Shown one piece after another: positions 26,805 through 36,112 of a DNA stretch of 64,000 nt. Numbering within the stretch: the stretch's first letter is position 1; the number at the start of each line of letters is the position of its first letter. The DNA is from Atopobiaceae bacterium. GTDB taxonomy: Bacteria; Actinomycetota; Coriobacteriia; Coriobacteriales; Atopobiaceae. A program made the position numbers and the translations under genes. The stretch is from contig JABZIF010000001.1 in the NCBI GenBank assembly GCA_015258485.1, positions 24,573 to 88,572 of the forward strand, written 5' to 3'. The notes below the pieces were generated by a model, which was not told where the DNA came from, did not search any database, and worked only from the letters and a program-made list of their open reading frames with translations.

Positions 26805-28496
26805 GTGTTGCGTCAAACGTCACAAGTGTCAAATGATTCAACTGATGGTACCCATACAAAATTTCTTGGTACGAAAGTTGTATATCAAATATACGTCCGC
26901 TCCTTTAATGACTCTAATGGTGATGGCATAGGAGATTTGCAAGGTATCATCAAACGACTTGACTATCTGCAAAATCTTGGCGTTGATTATCTCTGGCTTA
27001 CACCGTTTTTTGTTTCTCCACAAAACGATAATGGCTACGATGTTGCTGATTATAAAAATATCGAGCCCCTTTTTGGTACCATGTCAGACTTTGAAGAACT
27101 TATCGCTGAATCTAAAAAACGCGATATAAAGCTTATGCTTGATATGGTCTTTAATCACACCTCAACAGAACACATCTGGTTTCAAAAAGCACTTGCAGGA
27201 GACCCTAAATATATTGCGTATTACAAGTTTGTTGACGGAGAACCTAATACTCCACCAACAAACTGGAAATCTAAATTTGGTGGAAGTGCCTGGAAATGGG
27301 TCCCATCACTTCACAAATGGTACCTTCATCTCTTTGATGTGTCACAAGCTGACCTCAACTGGGATAATCCTGATGTCCGCTGTGAACTTGCAGATGTAGT
27401 ACGTTTTTGGCGCCACAAAGGTGTAGATGGTTTTCGCTTTGACGTGGTAAATCTCATTTCTAAACCAAAAAACTTCGAAGATGATTTTGAAGGAGACGGT
27501 CGAAGGTTTTACACCGATGGACCTCATGTTCACGCATATCTTCAAGAACTCGTGAAACAAAGCGGTATTGACGGCATGATGACTGTTGGTGAGATGAGTT
27601 CAACATCAATTGAAAATTGTATTCGTTATTCTAATCCAGTTGACCACGAACTTGCCATGACTTTCTCGTTCCATCATCTTAAAGTTGATTATCTTAATGG
27701 TGATAAGTGGGCCCTCAAAAAACCAGACATTTCCAAACTACAAGATCTTTTAAAAACATGGCAAGAACAAATAACTGCCGGCAATGGATGGAATGCTCTT
27801 TTTTGGTCTAACCATGATCAACCTCGTCCCAATTCTCGCTTTGGAGACACAGAAAACTACTGGGAAAAATCAAGTAAACTTCTTGCCGTAACAACGCATC
27901 TTCTCCGCGGCACTCCCTACATTTACCAGGGAGAAGAGCTAGGCATGACTAATGCGGGTTTTTGCGATATCTCACAATATCGCGATGTTGAATCTTTGAA
28001 TTACTACAAAATTCTCCAGAATCAAGGATACTCTGCTCAAGAAGCACTCCATATTATTGCCGAACGCTCTCGTGATAATTCACGCACGCCAATTCAGTGG
28101 GACGCCTCAGAAACCGCTGGCTTTACCTCGGGAACTCCTTGGATTGGTATTCCCGCAAATCATACAACAATTAATGCTGCCGCTGAGATTAATGATTCTC
28201 ATTCCATTTTTTCTTTTTACCGTCAGCTAATTACGATTAGAAAAACGTATCCCGTAATTAGTGAAGGTGACGTTCACTTCATAGATTCCAAAAATGACAA
28301 GGTCATTGCATATGAACGCACGCTCGGTACAGAGAAGGTGCTTGTATTTGCAAACTTCTCTGACCAAGAAGTACATACTGTCCCTGCATCTACCGTTGAT
28401 GGGTTACAGGTTCTTATTGGAAACTATCCTCAAACCTCCCTTAGTGAAGGTTCCCTCATTTTAAAGCCCTTTGAAGCAAGAGCCTTTATCTCATAA
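26805..28496 (+). CDS. treC: trehalose-6-phosphate hydrolase (GH13)
   Basis: A 563-residue GH13 enzyme that would split trehalose-6-P into glucose and glucose-6-P. Start is a GTG with AAGGAG 5 nt upstream. Conserved regions: DMVFNHTS (region I), GFRFDVVNLI with the nucleophile Asp (region II), VGEMSS with the acid/base Glu (region III), and WSNHDQPR with the third acid (region IV). YVRSFNDSNGDGIGDLQG near the N-terminus is typical of the oligo-1,6-glucosidase/TreC group. Sequence alone does not exclude another alpha-glucosidase; treR and treB next to it make TreC most likely. Confidence 0.88.
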   Translation: MLRQTSQVSNDSTDGTHTKFLGTKVVYQIYVRSFNDSNGDGIGDLQGIIKRLDYLQNLGVDYLWLTPFFVSPQNDNGYDVADYKNIEPLFGTMSDFEELIAESKKRDIKLMLDMVFNHTSTEHIWFQKALAGDPKYIAYYKFVDGEPNTPPTNWKSKFGGSAWKWVPSLHKWYLHLFDVSQADLNWDNPDVRCELADVVRFWRHKGVDGFRFDVVNLISKPKNFEDDFEGDGRRFYTDGPHVHAYLQELVKQSGIDGMMTVGEMSSTSIENCIRYSNPVDHELAMTFSFHHLKVDYLNGDKWALKKPDISKLQDLLKTWQEQITAGNGWNALFWSNHDQPRPNSRFGDTENYWEKSSKLLAVTTHLLRGTPYIYQGEELGMTNAGFCDISQYRDVESLNYYKILQNQGYSAQEALHIIAERSRDNSRTPIQWDASETAGFTSGTPWIGIPANHTTINAAAEINDSHSIFSFYRQLITIRKTYPVISEGDVHFIDSKNDKVIAYERTLGTEKVLVFANFSDQEVHTVPASTVDGLQVLIGNYPQTSLSEGSLILKPFEARAFIS

Positions 28497-28519
28497 CAAT
28501 CGCCATATCTAACAAACAA

Positions 28520-29746
28520 CTACATCTTCCGAGAAACCGCAGTCTCCGCAGATGGAGCATGGTCTAGTATCTGCTGTAAGATTACTTCTTGCTTTTCAGC
28601 TTGATGTAACGCTACAGCTTTTCCATATAGATCAGTATCTTTAATTGCCTGATAAAAACGTTGTTCAGTATATCCGTATGGCGCACGACCCCACTCATTT
28701 GTCTTCTGAGCTGCTTGTAAAATGATCTTAAGATTATTTTCTTCAGTATCATCAGTAATATCTAGATCAGAAAGCCTAATTGGAAGACCTAACTTTTTAT
28801 TAAGCGCAACTTGTTCTTTAAGTGCATTAATGTTGCCATCAAATGCAAATAAAACACAGGTACCAAACGCAACAACTTCACCATGAAGATGCTTTTTTGC
28901 GCGCTCTCCGAGTAAAGTAAATGCATTATAAAAAGCATGAGCAACTGAAGAATTAAAGTAATACGTACCTTTTTCTGCACGCATATTAGTTGTCATATTT
29001 GAAATAATTCCAGCAGTAATAATAATGTTAAGTACTACCGCCTCAAAAGCTTCAGAAACAATACCAGCACGTTTATCTTTTAATGCCTGTTCTGCGTCTG
29101 CAAATAGTGGCTTAGTGCAGGCTCCTGTAGCCAAAGCTCGTCCCATAAGTGGACTATGCAGAAGATCAACATCACGAGTAGTTAGTTCAACTTCTGGTCC
29201 TTTAGAAAACGCATCACCAATACCCGCCCAAAAAAATTCATCAGGGCTTTCAACAATAATCTGCGTATCAATAAAAGTATGTACTGGAAGTTGTGCAGGA
29301 ATAAAATAATCGTCTGTGGAGTCATCGTCTTTATAAAAAACTCCAATACGCGTTACAGAAGCACAATTTGACGCCAGTGTTGGAAAACAAAAGTAGGGCT
29401 TATTTGCAAGAGTTGCAATCTCTTTTCCTTCATCAATAGCACGCCCACCGCCTACCAAAAAGAGCATATCTGCTTCAATAACTTCTGGATTTTGGGCCAA
29501 ACGATGAGCATTTGCATGAGTGGAATTACGACCATAGTCATGCCAAGACGTAATGTGTATATCAGAACCTACAAGAGAGGTTTCAAGTTTAGAGCGAACT
29601 ACACTCATAGCAGTTGGACCACCGATAACTGCAACCTTTGTACCAAAACGCTTAACTATCTGTGCAACTAACCTATATGCATCAACACCTATAGTATATG
29701 AGGGTAAATATTCGGTAAATGTTCCACGAGCTTCCATTTTTACCAT
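28520..29746 (-). CDS. iron-containing alcohol dehydrogenase family (glycerol dehydrogenase-like)
   Basis: A 408-residue oxidoreductase of the GldA-type branch. The NAD-binding stretch is LFLVGGGRAIDEGKE (about 94-108). Metal ligands are probably the Asp in GIGDAFSK, His in VAHAFYNAF and His in KHLHGEVVAFG. Members oxidise glycerol or reduce 2-hydroxy acids; the exact substrate cannot be told. It is about 35 residues longer than GldA, mostly at the C-terminus (Gln/Glu-rich). It follows the zinc phospholipase-like gene by 40 nt and converges on treC. Confidence 0.8.
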   Translation of the reverse strand: MVKMEARGTFTEYLPSYTIGVDAYRLVAQIVKRFGTKVAVIGGPTAMSVVRSKLETSLVGSDIHITSWHDYGRNSTHANAHRLAQNPEVIEADMLFLVGGGRAIDEGKEIATLANKPYFCFPTLASNCASVTRIGVFYKDDDSTDDYFIPAQLPVHTFIDTQIIVESPDEFFWAGIGDAFSKGPEVELTTRDVDLLHSPLMGRALATGACTKPLFADAEQALKDKRAGIVSEAFEAVVLNIIITAGIISNMTTNMRAEKGTYYFNSSVAHAFYNAFTLLGERAKKHLHGEVVAFGTCVLFAFDGNINALKEQVALNKKLGLPIRLSDLDITDDTEENNLKIILQAAQKTNEWGRAPYGYTEQRFYQAIKDTDLYGKAVALHQAEKQEVILQQILDHAPSAETAVSRKM

Positions 29747-29786
29747 ATGTTTTCACTCCAAAAAACTCTACTTATGTATACATACA

Positions 29787-30536
29787 TCAATGATATTTAA
29801 GATTCCTCATAAATCCCGCACGCATCGTTAATAATGCATCACCATATGCTAACGAGAAAAACGAAGCATCTAGCATATCGTAGTTTGGGGTAGAAACGTG
29901 ATGTTTCACATTATATTCAGCAATTTTCTGTAGGACTTTAAGTGTTGCATCTACATCTGACCTCGTAAATCCATATTGCTTAAATGCAGAGGCTACAATA
30001 TAAAGCTCTTCGGACTTCTCAGGCAAACGGCTCATATCTAAAGACCGGCCAAATAAATCAAAATCAGATTGTTTTCTAATGCGTGCAGTCTCTCCCGTTG
30101 GAATTTTATGCGCCTGTAAAAATATACGAGTATGTCTGTTATATACATGATCGCAAACAAGATGACACCATATACCGACCATAAACTCACGCAATTTGCG
30201 CTTCATCTCAGGAGAAAGATTTTCTCCTGAATAAAAACGGCTATTGCAAGGTATATCACACGCATCATTTAAAAAATCAATAGGAGCAAGACCACGCATA
30301 AAATTACGTTGAAAACGTAGGTAACTCGGAATTGGTAAAGAACCCGGATATGACTGGTGCGTTCTGCAGTACCGAATTTTTCTAGAAACATGTGAAACCA
30401 TGTAACCAAGATGTACGTCAGGAGCAACATTTCCAAGCAAAAAAGCATCAGGACAATAAATTACTCCATCTAAACAACCAACTCCTTTCTCAAGGAGTTG
30501 GTTCGCATGAGCAATATGTATGTTCCAGCTAGGCAC
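29787..30536 (-). CDS. zinc-dependent phospholipase C-like protein
   Basis: A 249-residue protein of the bacterial phospholipase C (S1/P1 nuclease) fold as judged by spaced metal ligands: HIAHANQLL near the start, GNVAPDVHLGY (about 35-45), and WCHLVCDHVYNRH (about 125-137). No signal peptide, so it is likely intracellular, unlike secreted toxins of the family. Start is a GTG at 30536 with only a weak RBS, 24 nt after pheT. Its role is unknown; such proteins are common as single copies in Coriobacteriia, in my recollection. Confidence 0.6.
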   Translation of the reverse strand: MPSWNIHIAHANQLLEKGVGCLDGVIYCPDAFLLGNVAPDVHLGYMVSHVSRKIRYCRTHQSYPGSLPIPSYLRFQRNFMRGLAPIDFLNDACDIPCNSRFYSGENLSPEMKRKLREFMVGIWCHLVCDHVYNRHTRIFLQAHKIPTGETARIRKQSDFDLFGRSLDMSRLPEKSEELYIVASAFKQYGFTRSDVDATLKVLQKIAEYNVKHHVSTPNYDMLDASFFSLAYGDALLTMRAGFMRNLKYH

Positions 30537-30560
30537 GTCAACTACAATCTAAAATCAACA

Positions 30561-33020
30561 CTATCCACGGATTTCTCCACCAGTAGAACGAAGAACTTTT
30601 TCTACTAGCTTTGCATGGGTCTTCTCGACTTCTTCAGACGTAAGCGTTCTATCATCTGCGCGATAAGTAAGCGAGAATGCCATAGACTTCTTTCCTTGAC
30701 CAAGACGTAGCGGATTACGATAGACGTCAAAAAGTTTTACCTCACAAAGGAGCTTACCACCTGCAGAATTAAGACGCTGCATAAGTTGCTCTGCAGTTAT
30801 CTCCTCATCAACCACAAGTGCCAAGTCAATAGAAATGCCGGGATAGGTTGGAGGCTCAACAATAGGAAGATCCTTTTGTGCAAGCCTTTGAAGTGAGGAA
30901 ACAGAAATTTCAAATGAAACTACAGGAACTTCAATATCAAAATTCTGAAGCGATAAAGGATGAACATTTCCAACCCAGCCAATAGTTTCACCACCGGCAA
31001 GTATCTCAGCTGCACGACCAGGTTGAAGCCAACCATACTTCTCTGAATCAGCAACACGGAAGCGAATTTTTGGAATACGAAGTTCCTCTAAAAGACCTTC
31101 TACAATCCCCTTTGCATCAAAGAAATCATACTGAGGATATTTCATATTCCACGTATCGTCAGCAGCCTGACCAACCAATACACCACATACATAGCTCGGC
31201 TCATCTGGCTGGCTCTTATCCCTATGGCCAAAGAGAACACGGCCAATTTCATACATAGAAATATTTGAGACACCGTGCGCAAGGTTATAGGCAATAGAAC
31301 GCAGAAGACCGGGCAGAATAGAGCGACGCATCTCAGACTGATCTGCAACAAGAGGGTTCATGACCTTTACCGGAACACCTCTACCCTCTTCGCTCATGCC
31401 AAGCTTTGTAAGATCATCGGGGCTTGCAAAGAGATATGACTTTGTCTCATTCATACCAAGTGAGCGAAGAATACGACCAATTTTACGAAGACGTCGTTGC
31501 TCAACAGTCAGTCCACCAGCATGATTTCTTGCTGCAGGAAGAGTTGCTTCAATGTCTCCTTCTCCCCATAGACGAACAACTTCCTCCACAAGGTCAATCT
31601 CACGAGTCAAATCAGGACGATTAGTAGGTGCCACAACACGTAAAGTACCGTTACCCTGAGTAGATACGGTACAACCAAGACGCGTAAGGCGAGAAATCAT
31701 AAACTCATTAGGGATTTGAGCTCCTGCAAGAGAGATAACTCGCTCTGGACGCAACGTGATAGTAACAGCTTCTTTTATCACTGAATATTCATCAACAATT
31801 CCGGGACATACTTCAGCACCACAACACTCCTCAAACAAGGCTGCTGCGATATTCGCTGCTGTAAGACATCCATTTGGATCAACCATACGTTCATAACGAA
31901 TAGATGCCTCACTCATCAAATCAAGGTTGCGACTTGTTCTACTAATATGGCCGCTATCAAAGACCGCTGATTCAAGTAAAACAGTAACGGTGTCTTCAGA
32001 AATTTCCGAATCAAGTCCACCCATAACACCTGCAAGAGCAATAGGAGTCTTACCGTTATCCGTAATAACCGTCATATCTGAGGTAAGCTCACGATCTTCA
32101 CCATCAAGTGTGGTAATGTGTTCGCCATCTTTTGCAGCGCGTACTATAACGTGATGTTTTCCTTCAACCTGAGTAAGTTTCCCAAGATCAAATGCATGAA
32201 GTGGCTGGCCAGTCAGATACATAACATAGTTTGTAACGTCAACAACATTGTTAATAGAACGCCCACCACACGCGGCCACGCGACGGGCAAGCCATTCAGG
32301 ACTTGGCCCAACCTTAACATTACGAACCACGCGAGCAGCGTATCTGGAACAAAGTGAAGAATCTTCAATAGTGACATCTACCAAATCAGATGCATCTTTT
32401 CCAGACTCCTTATTTACACTTGGAAACTCAATATGAGTGTCTGCATTGTATATAGCAGATACTTCAACGGCTATACCAGTCATAGACAGGCAGTCTGGTC
32501 TATTTGGAGTAATCTCGCAGTTAAGCACCGTATCTGACATGCCAAGATAATCAGTCAATGGCATACCAATAGGAGCATCTTCAGGTAAAATCATAATGCC
32601 ACTTTGGTCAGAGCCAAGATTTAACTCGCGAGCAGAACAGTTCATGCCGTAAGACTCAACACCACGAAGTTTAGATTTTTTAATTTTAAAATCTCCGGGA
32701 AGCACAGCCCCAATCATTGCTGTAACAATATGATCTCCCTGATTAAAGTTCTGTGCACCGCAGACAATCTGAAGTGGCTCAGGGTTGCCATCTTTATCGA
32801 CATTGTTCTTACCCACATCAACAAGGGTCACAAACATATGGTCAGAATCAGGATGCGGCTCTTTGCTCACAACCTGAGCCGTAACAACATGATCAAGATT
32901 TGCGCCAACACGCTCAAGAGCTTCTACCTCAGTTCCTGTACGAATAAATTCACGCTCTAAGTCTTTTGGATCCTGGGGAAGATCAACAAGCGTCTTCAGC
33001 CATTCATAAGATACACGCAT
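30561..33020 (-). CDS. pheT: phenylalanine--tRNA ligase beta subunit
   Basis: An 819-residue beta subunit. N-terminal tRNA-binding domain (about 40-155, with VSKEPHPDSDHM and VCGAQNF), B3/B4 editing domain (about 215-390), B5 domain (about 415-490), catalytic-like core, and a C-terminal FDX-ACB domain (PTYPGISIDLALVVDE, about 725-819). It pairs with PheS to charge tRNA-Phe. AAAGG lies 7 nt before the ATG; it follows pheS by 30 nt in the same operon under T-box control. Confidence 0.96.
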   Translation of the reverse strand: MRVSYEWLKTLVDLPQDPKDLEREFIRTGTEVEALERVGANLDHVVTAQVVSKEPHPDSDHMFVTLVDVGKNNVDKDGNPEPLQIVCGAQNFNQGDHIVTAMIGAVLPGDFKIKKSKLRGVESYGMNCSARELNLGSDQSGIMILPEDAPIGMPLTDYLGMSDTVLNCEITPNRPDCLSMTGIAVEVSAIYNADTHIEFPSVNKESGKDASDLVDVTIEDSSLCSRYAARVVRNVKVGPSPEWLARRVAACGGRSINNVVDVTNYVMYLTGQPLHAFDLGKLTQVEGKHHVIVRAAKDGEHITTLDGEDRELTSDMTVITDNGKTPIALAGVMGGLDSEISEDTVTVLLESAVFDSGHISRTSRNLDLMSEASIRYERMVDPNGCLTAANIAAALFEECCGAEVCPGIVDEYSVIKEAVTITLRPERVISLAGAQIPNEFMISRLTRLGCTVSTQGNGTLRVVAPTNRPDLTREIDLVEEVVRLWGEGDIEATLPAARNHAGGLTVEQRRLRKIGRILRSLGMNETKSYLFASPDDLTKLGMSEEGRGVPVKVMNPLVADQSEMRRSILPGLLRSIAYNLAHGVSNISMYEIGRVLFGHRDKSQPDEPSYVCGVLVGQAADDTWNMKYPQYDFFDAKGIVEGLLEELRIPKIRFRVADSEKYGWLQPGRAAEILAGGETIGWVGNVHPLSLQNFDIEVPVVSFEISVSSLQRLAQKDLPIVEPPTYPGISIDLALVVDEEITAEQLMQRLNSAGGKLLCEVKLFDVYRNPLRLGQGKKSMAFSLTYRADDRTLTSEEVEKTHAKLVEKVLRSTGGEIRG

Positions 33021-33050
33021 GTAATTGCCTTTCTATTAAGACGCCGATGA

Positions 33051-34118
33051 TTAAAACTGACGTAATACTCTCTGATCACCAGAGATAAGCATACGCAGGT
33101 CAGGAATGTCATAACGAAGCGCTGCAACACGCTCAACACCAATACCAAATGCAAATCCAGTATATTTCTCAGAATCAATACCACAGTACTCAAAGACGTT
33201 TGGATCTACCATGCCGCATCCTAAAATCTCAAGCCAACCAGTATTCTTGCAGAAACGGCAACCTTTACCATGGCAAACACCACATGAAACATCTACCTCA
33301 CAACTTGGCTCAGTAAAAGGGAAGAAATGAGGACGATAACGTGTGGCACGATTATTACCAAAAATCTCACGTGTAAAATGATCAAGGGTTCCCTTAAGGT
33401 CACCAAACGTAATTCCCTCATCAACAACAAGGCCTTCCATCTGTGTAAACTGTGGAAGATGGTTAGCATCAGCTGTATCTGGACGGAAAACAGTACCAGG
33501 ACAAATCATATAAATTGGAGGATCTTGTTTCTCCATAGTATGAACCTGAACACCAGAGGTCTGCGTGCGAAGAAGAACATCAGACTCACCAAGGACATGT
33601 GACTCTTTGCCTTCTGGAGCGTTATCCACAACATAGAAAGTATCCTTACCAGAACGACTCGGGTGATCTTCTGGTGCGTTTAAAGCAGTAAAGTTATAGT
33701 ACGTAGTCTCAACATATGGACCTGTCTCGATGGTATATCCCATACTGATGAAAATATCTTCCATCTCTTCACGGACCTGCTCAATAAGATGCTGAGTTCC
33801 TGGAGTTAGTCGGCGTCCTGGAAGAGTGACATCAGTTGCTTCAGCGCTCAACTGTGCTTCAAGAGCTTCTCGCTTTAACGCAATCTGACGCTCACGAATA
33901 GCAGCTTCAACGTTAGCACGAACAGTGTTAGCAAGCTGACCCATTTGAGGACGCTGCTCTGCAGGAACCTGACCCATCATACGCATAATTGCTGTCAATG
34001 AGCCTTTTTTACCCGTTGCAGCAACACGAACTTTCTCAAGTGCTTCAAGGTTTGATGCTTGTGCAATTCCCTTAAGTACCTGCTCGCGAATTGCCGAGAG
34101 TTCCTCAGACATTCCCAT
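33051..34118 (-). CDS. pheS: phenylalanine--tRNA ligase alpha subunit
   Basis: A 355-residue catalytic subunit. Start set at 34118 (AAAGGG 8 nt upstream); the frame runs further but that part lies in the T-box leader. N-terminal coiled coil (about 1-90), then the class II core with motif 2 (LLRTQTSGVQVHTM, about 185-198) and motif 3 (GFAFGIGVERVAALRY). A CGVCHGKGCRFC cluster at about 295-306 may bind zinc and is not found in E. coli PheS. First gene of pheST. Confidence 0.95.
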   Translation of the reverse strand: MGMSEELSAIREQVLKGIAQASNLEALEKVRVAATGKKGSLTAIMRMMGQVPAEQRPQMGQLANTVRANVEAAIRERQIALKREALEAQLSAEATDVTLPGRRLTPGTQHLIEQVREEMEDIFISMGYTIETGPYVETTYYNFTALNAPEDHPSRSGKDTFYVVDNAPEGKESHVLGESDVLLRTQTSGVQVHTMEKQDPPIYMICPGTVFRPDTADANHLPQFTQMEGLVVDEGITFGDLKGTLDHFTREIFGNNRATRYRPHFFPFTEPSCEVDVSCGVCHGKGCRFCKNTGWLEILGCGMVDPNVFEYCGIDSEKYTGFAFGIGVERVAALRYDIPDLRMLISGDQRVLRQF

Positions 34119-34137
34119 GTAATTTACCCTTTCAATA

Positions 34138-34170
34138 GAAAACCGCCCCTGAGCGCATGCCCAAGGACGG
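34138..34170 (-). terminator. regulated T-box terminator
   Basis: A 12-bp stem with wobble pairs (34170-34159 with 34154-34143), tetraloop ATGC, followed by GGTTTTC. It directly follows the T-box and shares bases with the alternative antiterminator, so it is the attenuator in front of pheS. Confidence 0.85.
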
Positions 34171-34396
34171 AAAATTTCCGCGGTACCACCTCGGTTGATT
34201 GTACAGTTTTTTCTCTGCACAACCCACTTTAAAGCCTGGTTTCGTCAGGCAAACGACTTCCCTACTAAGCAGTTTGTCTGCCTTTCAAGTTGTAGCTCAG
34301 GAGTGAACTCTGCCAGCGTCATGCAAATGTCTCTCAACCACGGACATTCTCTCTGTTCACAACGTACTCTAACAGACCTCTCCGTCAATGCACTTT
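34138..34396 (-). promoter_or_regulatory. T-box leader of pheST (Phe, UUC specifier)
   Basis: Read on the minus strand, the leader contains the invariant T-box sequence AGGTGGTACCGCGG (34191-34178), which pairs with the tRNA acceptor end, followed by a terminator hairpin. A stem I region begins near 34384 (GGAG at 34383-34380 pairing with CTCC at 34303-34300), and the bulge AGAG-TTC-ACTCC shows a TTC Phe codon (34307-34305) as specifier. An AGAGAATG and GTGG apical pattern lies in between. Uncharged tRNA-Phe should stabilise the antiterminator and turn pheST on. Confidence 0.93.
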
Positions 34397-34402
34397 TTTC
34401 AG

Positions 34403-34411
34403 AGTATCACA
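34403..34411 (-). promoter_or_regulatory. extended -10 promoter of the pheST leader
   Basis: TGTGATACT on the minus strand fits an extended -10 element (TGN then GATACT). It starts just before the T-box stem I, at the very end of the znuB gene. No good -35 is visible, which extended -10 promoters tolerate. Confidence 0.45.
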
Positions 34412-35219
34412 CTAAGCGTGCTTTTAGCAGCTGTATAACTCTTTTTACCAGAAAGATAAACAAAAGCGTAACAACTGCGAGAAGAACAATGGTTCCTCCA
34501 GGCTTCAAACCAAACTCATAAGAGATAACAAGACCACAAAAAGAAGTAAGCATACCTATAGCACTTGCAATAAAACAGCATTGTTTCCAGCTACGCGATA
34601 CCTGCAATGCACAAGCAACAGGAACAACCATCATAGAAGAAACAATGAGTGACCCAACAGTACGAGCTGCGACAGCAACTACAAGTGCAACTGCAATAAC
34701 AAAGCAAAAATTGATCAGACTTACCGGGACTCCGACACAACGTGCATGACGCTCGTCAAAGGACATCAAAAACAGCTCTCTTCTGAGCAGAAAACAAAAT
34801 GCCACAGCAAGGACGCTAATAACAACAATCATCTGAACTTCTCGCTCACTTACGGTAAGAATTGAGCCAAACATGAAGCTATTAAAACTAGAAGAATTTG
34901 GAACAAAGCCAGAAAGTACACCCGCAAGCCCAATGCCCGTAGCCATTACAATAGCAACCGCCAACTCAGACTGATCCTTAAAATGTCTCCGCACGCCTTC
35001 AACGCAGAGCGCACCGCCTAAGCAGGCAATAATTGCTCCGGCAACAGGACTTACCCCCGCAATCATTCCTCCTGCAACTCCAGCAAGAGACGTGTGGGAA
35101 AGAGCATCTCCAATCATGGAAAGGCGTTTTAACACAACCGTCACGCCCACAAGGGGAATAATTGCACCAAGCAAAATTCCAACAAGAATACCTCGTTGCA
35201 TAAAAATGTATTCAAACAT
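34407..35219 (-). CDS. znuB: zinc/manganese ABC transporter permease (ZnuB-like)
   Basis: A 270-residue ABC-3 family permease with eight or nine hydrophobic helices, containing KRLSMIGDALSHTSLAGVA (about 31-49), the usual cytoplasmic coupling stretch, and SLIVSSMMVVPVACAL. It forms the membrane channel of the metal importer with the ATPase encoded immediately upstream (0-nt gap). GGAGG lies 6 nt before the ATG. Metal choice (Zn or Mn) is inferred from the partner proteins, mainly the His-rich binding protein. Confidence 0.88.
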   Translation of the reverse strand: MFEYIFMQRGILVGILLGAIIPLVGVTVVLKRLSMIGDALSHTSLAGVAGGMIAGVSPVAGAIIACLGGALCVEGVRRHFKDQSELAVAIVMATGIGLAGVLSGFVPNSSSFNSFMFGSILTVSEREVQMIVVISVLAVAFCFLLRRELFLMSFDERHARCVGVPVSLINFCFVIAVALVVAVAARTVGSLIVSSMMVVPVACALQVSRSWKQCCFIASAIGMLTSFCGLVISYEFGLKPGGTIVLLAVVTLLFIFLVKRVIQLLKARLV

Positions 35220-36074
35220 TTACGCCCTCCCTGTATGGGTGTGCTGCGAACCTAGCTCATCATCTACAACAGGGCTTAAAGATTCAGTAAGGGTAAAATC
35301 ATCCAACTTTCCACGACTACAATTATGTATATACAAATCACTCATACTATGATGCGCACCATGTAATGCACAATGATTTTTACCATGACCTCTACCGGCA
35401 ATCTCATTAAGCTTTCCATCTGAAACCTCAATTACTCTACAAGCAAGCGCATCCAATGCATCTAAATCATGCGTCACAATAAGTACAGCGAGATTACGAG
35501 CTGTATGAGCTTCTCGTACCAAACTATAGAAATGATTACGACTCTCTTTATCAAGTCCTGTAGTAGGTTCATCCAAAACAAGTAATGAAGGATTCCCCAC
35601 CAATGCACAAGCAAGTCGAACTCTCTGGAGTTGTCCTCCAGAAAGCTCTCTAATAATTCGAGAAGAAAAATTAGTCATTCCGACCAATTCAAGAGCTTCG
35701 CGTGTGCGCTCACGACGCTCCTGTGAGCTCATCTTTATTTTCTTGGCGCGCGCATACTGACTTGCATCAACCAACTCAATAACACTTGCTGGAAAACGAT
35801 TTACGGACTCGGAAGGAAGCTGAGGAACATACCCAACAAGTTCCCAATCTTTAAAATGAGAAGAAGGAACACCAAAAAGAAGCGACTTTCCCGATGTGGG
35901 TTCAAGCTCTCCAACTACAATACGGGAAATAGTAGATTTACCTGCACCGTTGTCACCAATAAGGGCACAAATTTCACCCTCACAAATATTCAAGTTAATA
36001 TCACGTAATACAGGAGTTTTCTTATATGAAAAACTCACATCCTTAAGTGACACAATTTTGGTACTGTCCTGCAA
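35220..36074 (-). CDS. znuC: zinc ABC transporter ATP-binding protein (ZnuC-like)
   Basis: Start placed at a TTG (36074) with GGAGG 5 nt upstream; a GTG four codons earlier would put that box inside the gene. The 284-residue product has Walker A GDNGAGKST, signature LSGGQLQRVRLA, Walker B LLVLDEPTTG and H-loop VTHD. After the ATPase (about 1-225) there is a C-terminal tail with a His cluster (GHGKNHCALHGAHH) and an SQHTHTGRA end. Such tails may sense or store zinc. It lies between the binding protein and permease genes of the importer. Confidence 0.87.
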   Translation of the reverse strand: MQDSTKIVSLKDVSFSYKKTPVLRDINLNICEGEICALIGDNGAGKSTISRIVVGELEPTSGKSLLFGVPSSHFKDWELVGYVPQLPSESVNRFPASVIELVDASQYARAKKIKMSSQERRERTREALELVGMTNFSSRIIRELSGGQLQRVRLACALVGNPSLLVLDEPTTGLDKESRNHFYSLVREAHTARNLAVLIVTHDLDALDALACRVIEVSDGKLNEIAGRGHGKNHCALHGAHHSMSDLYIHNCSRGKLDDFTLTESLSPVVDDELGSQHTHTGRA

Positions 36075-36112
36075 CTCTTCCTCCACCCATCCAGCATGTA
36101 CTGGACTTGCTA

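Noticed and set aside
34119..34220. N-terminal extension of PheS beyond 34118
   Set aside because: That stretch is the T-box, with its terminator; the RBS marks 34118 as the start.
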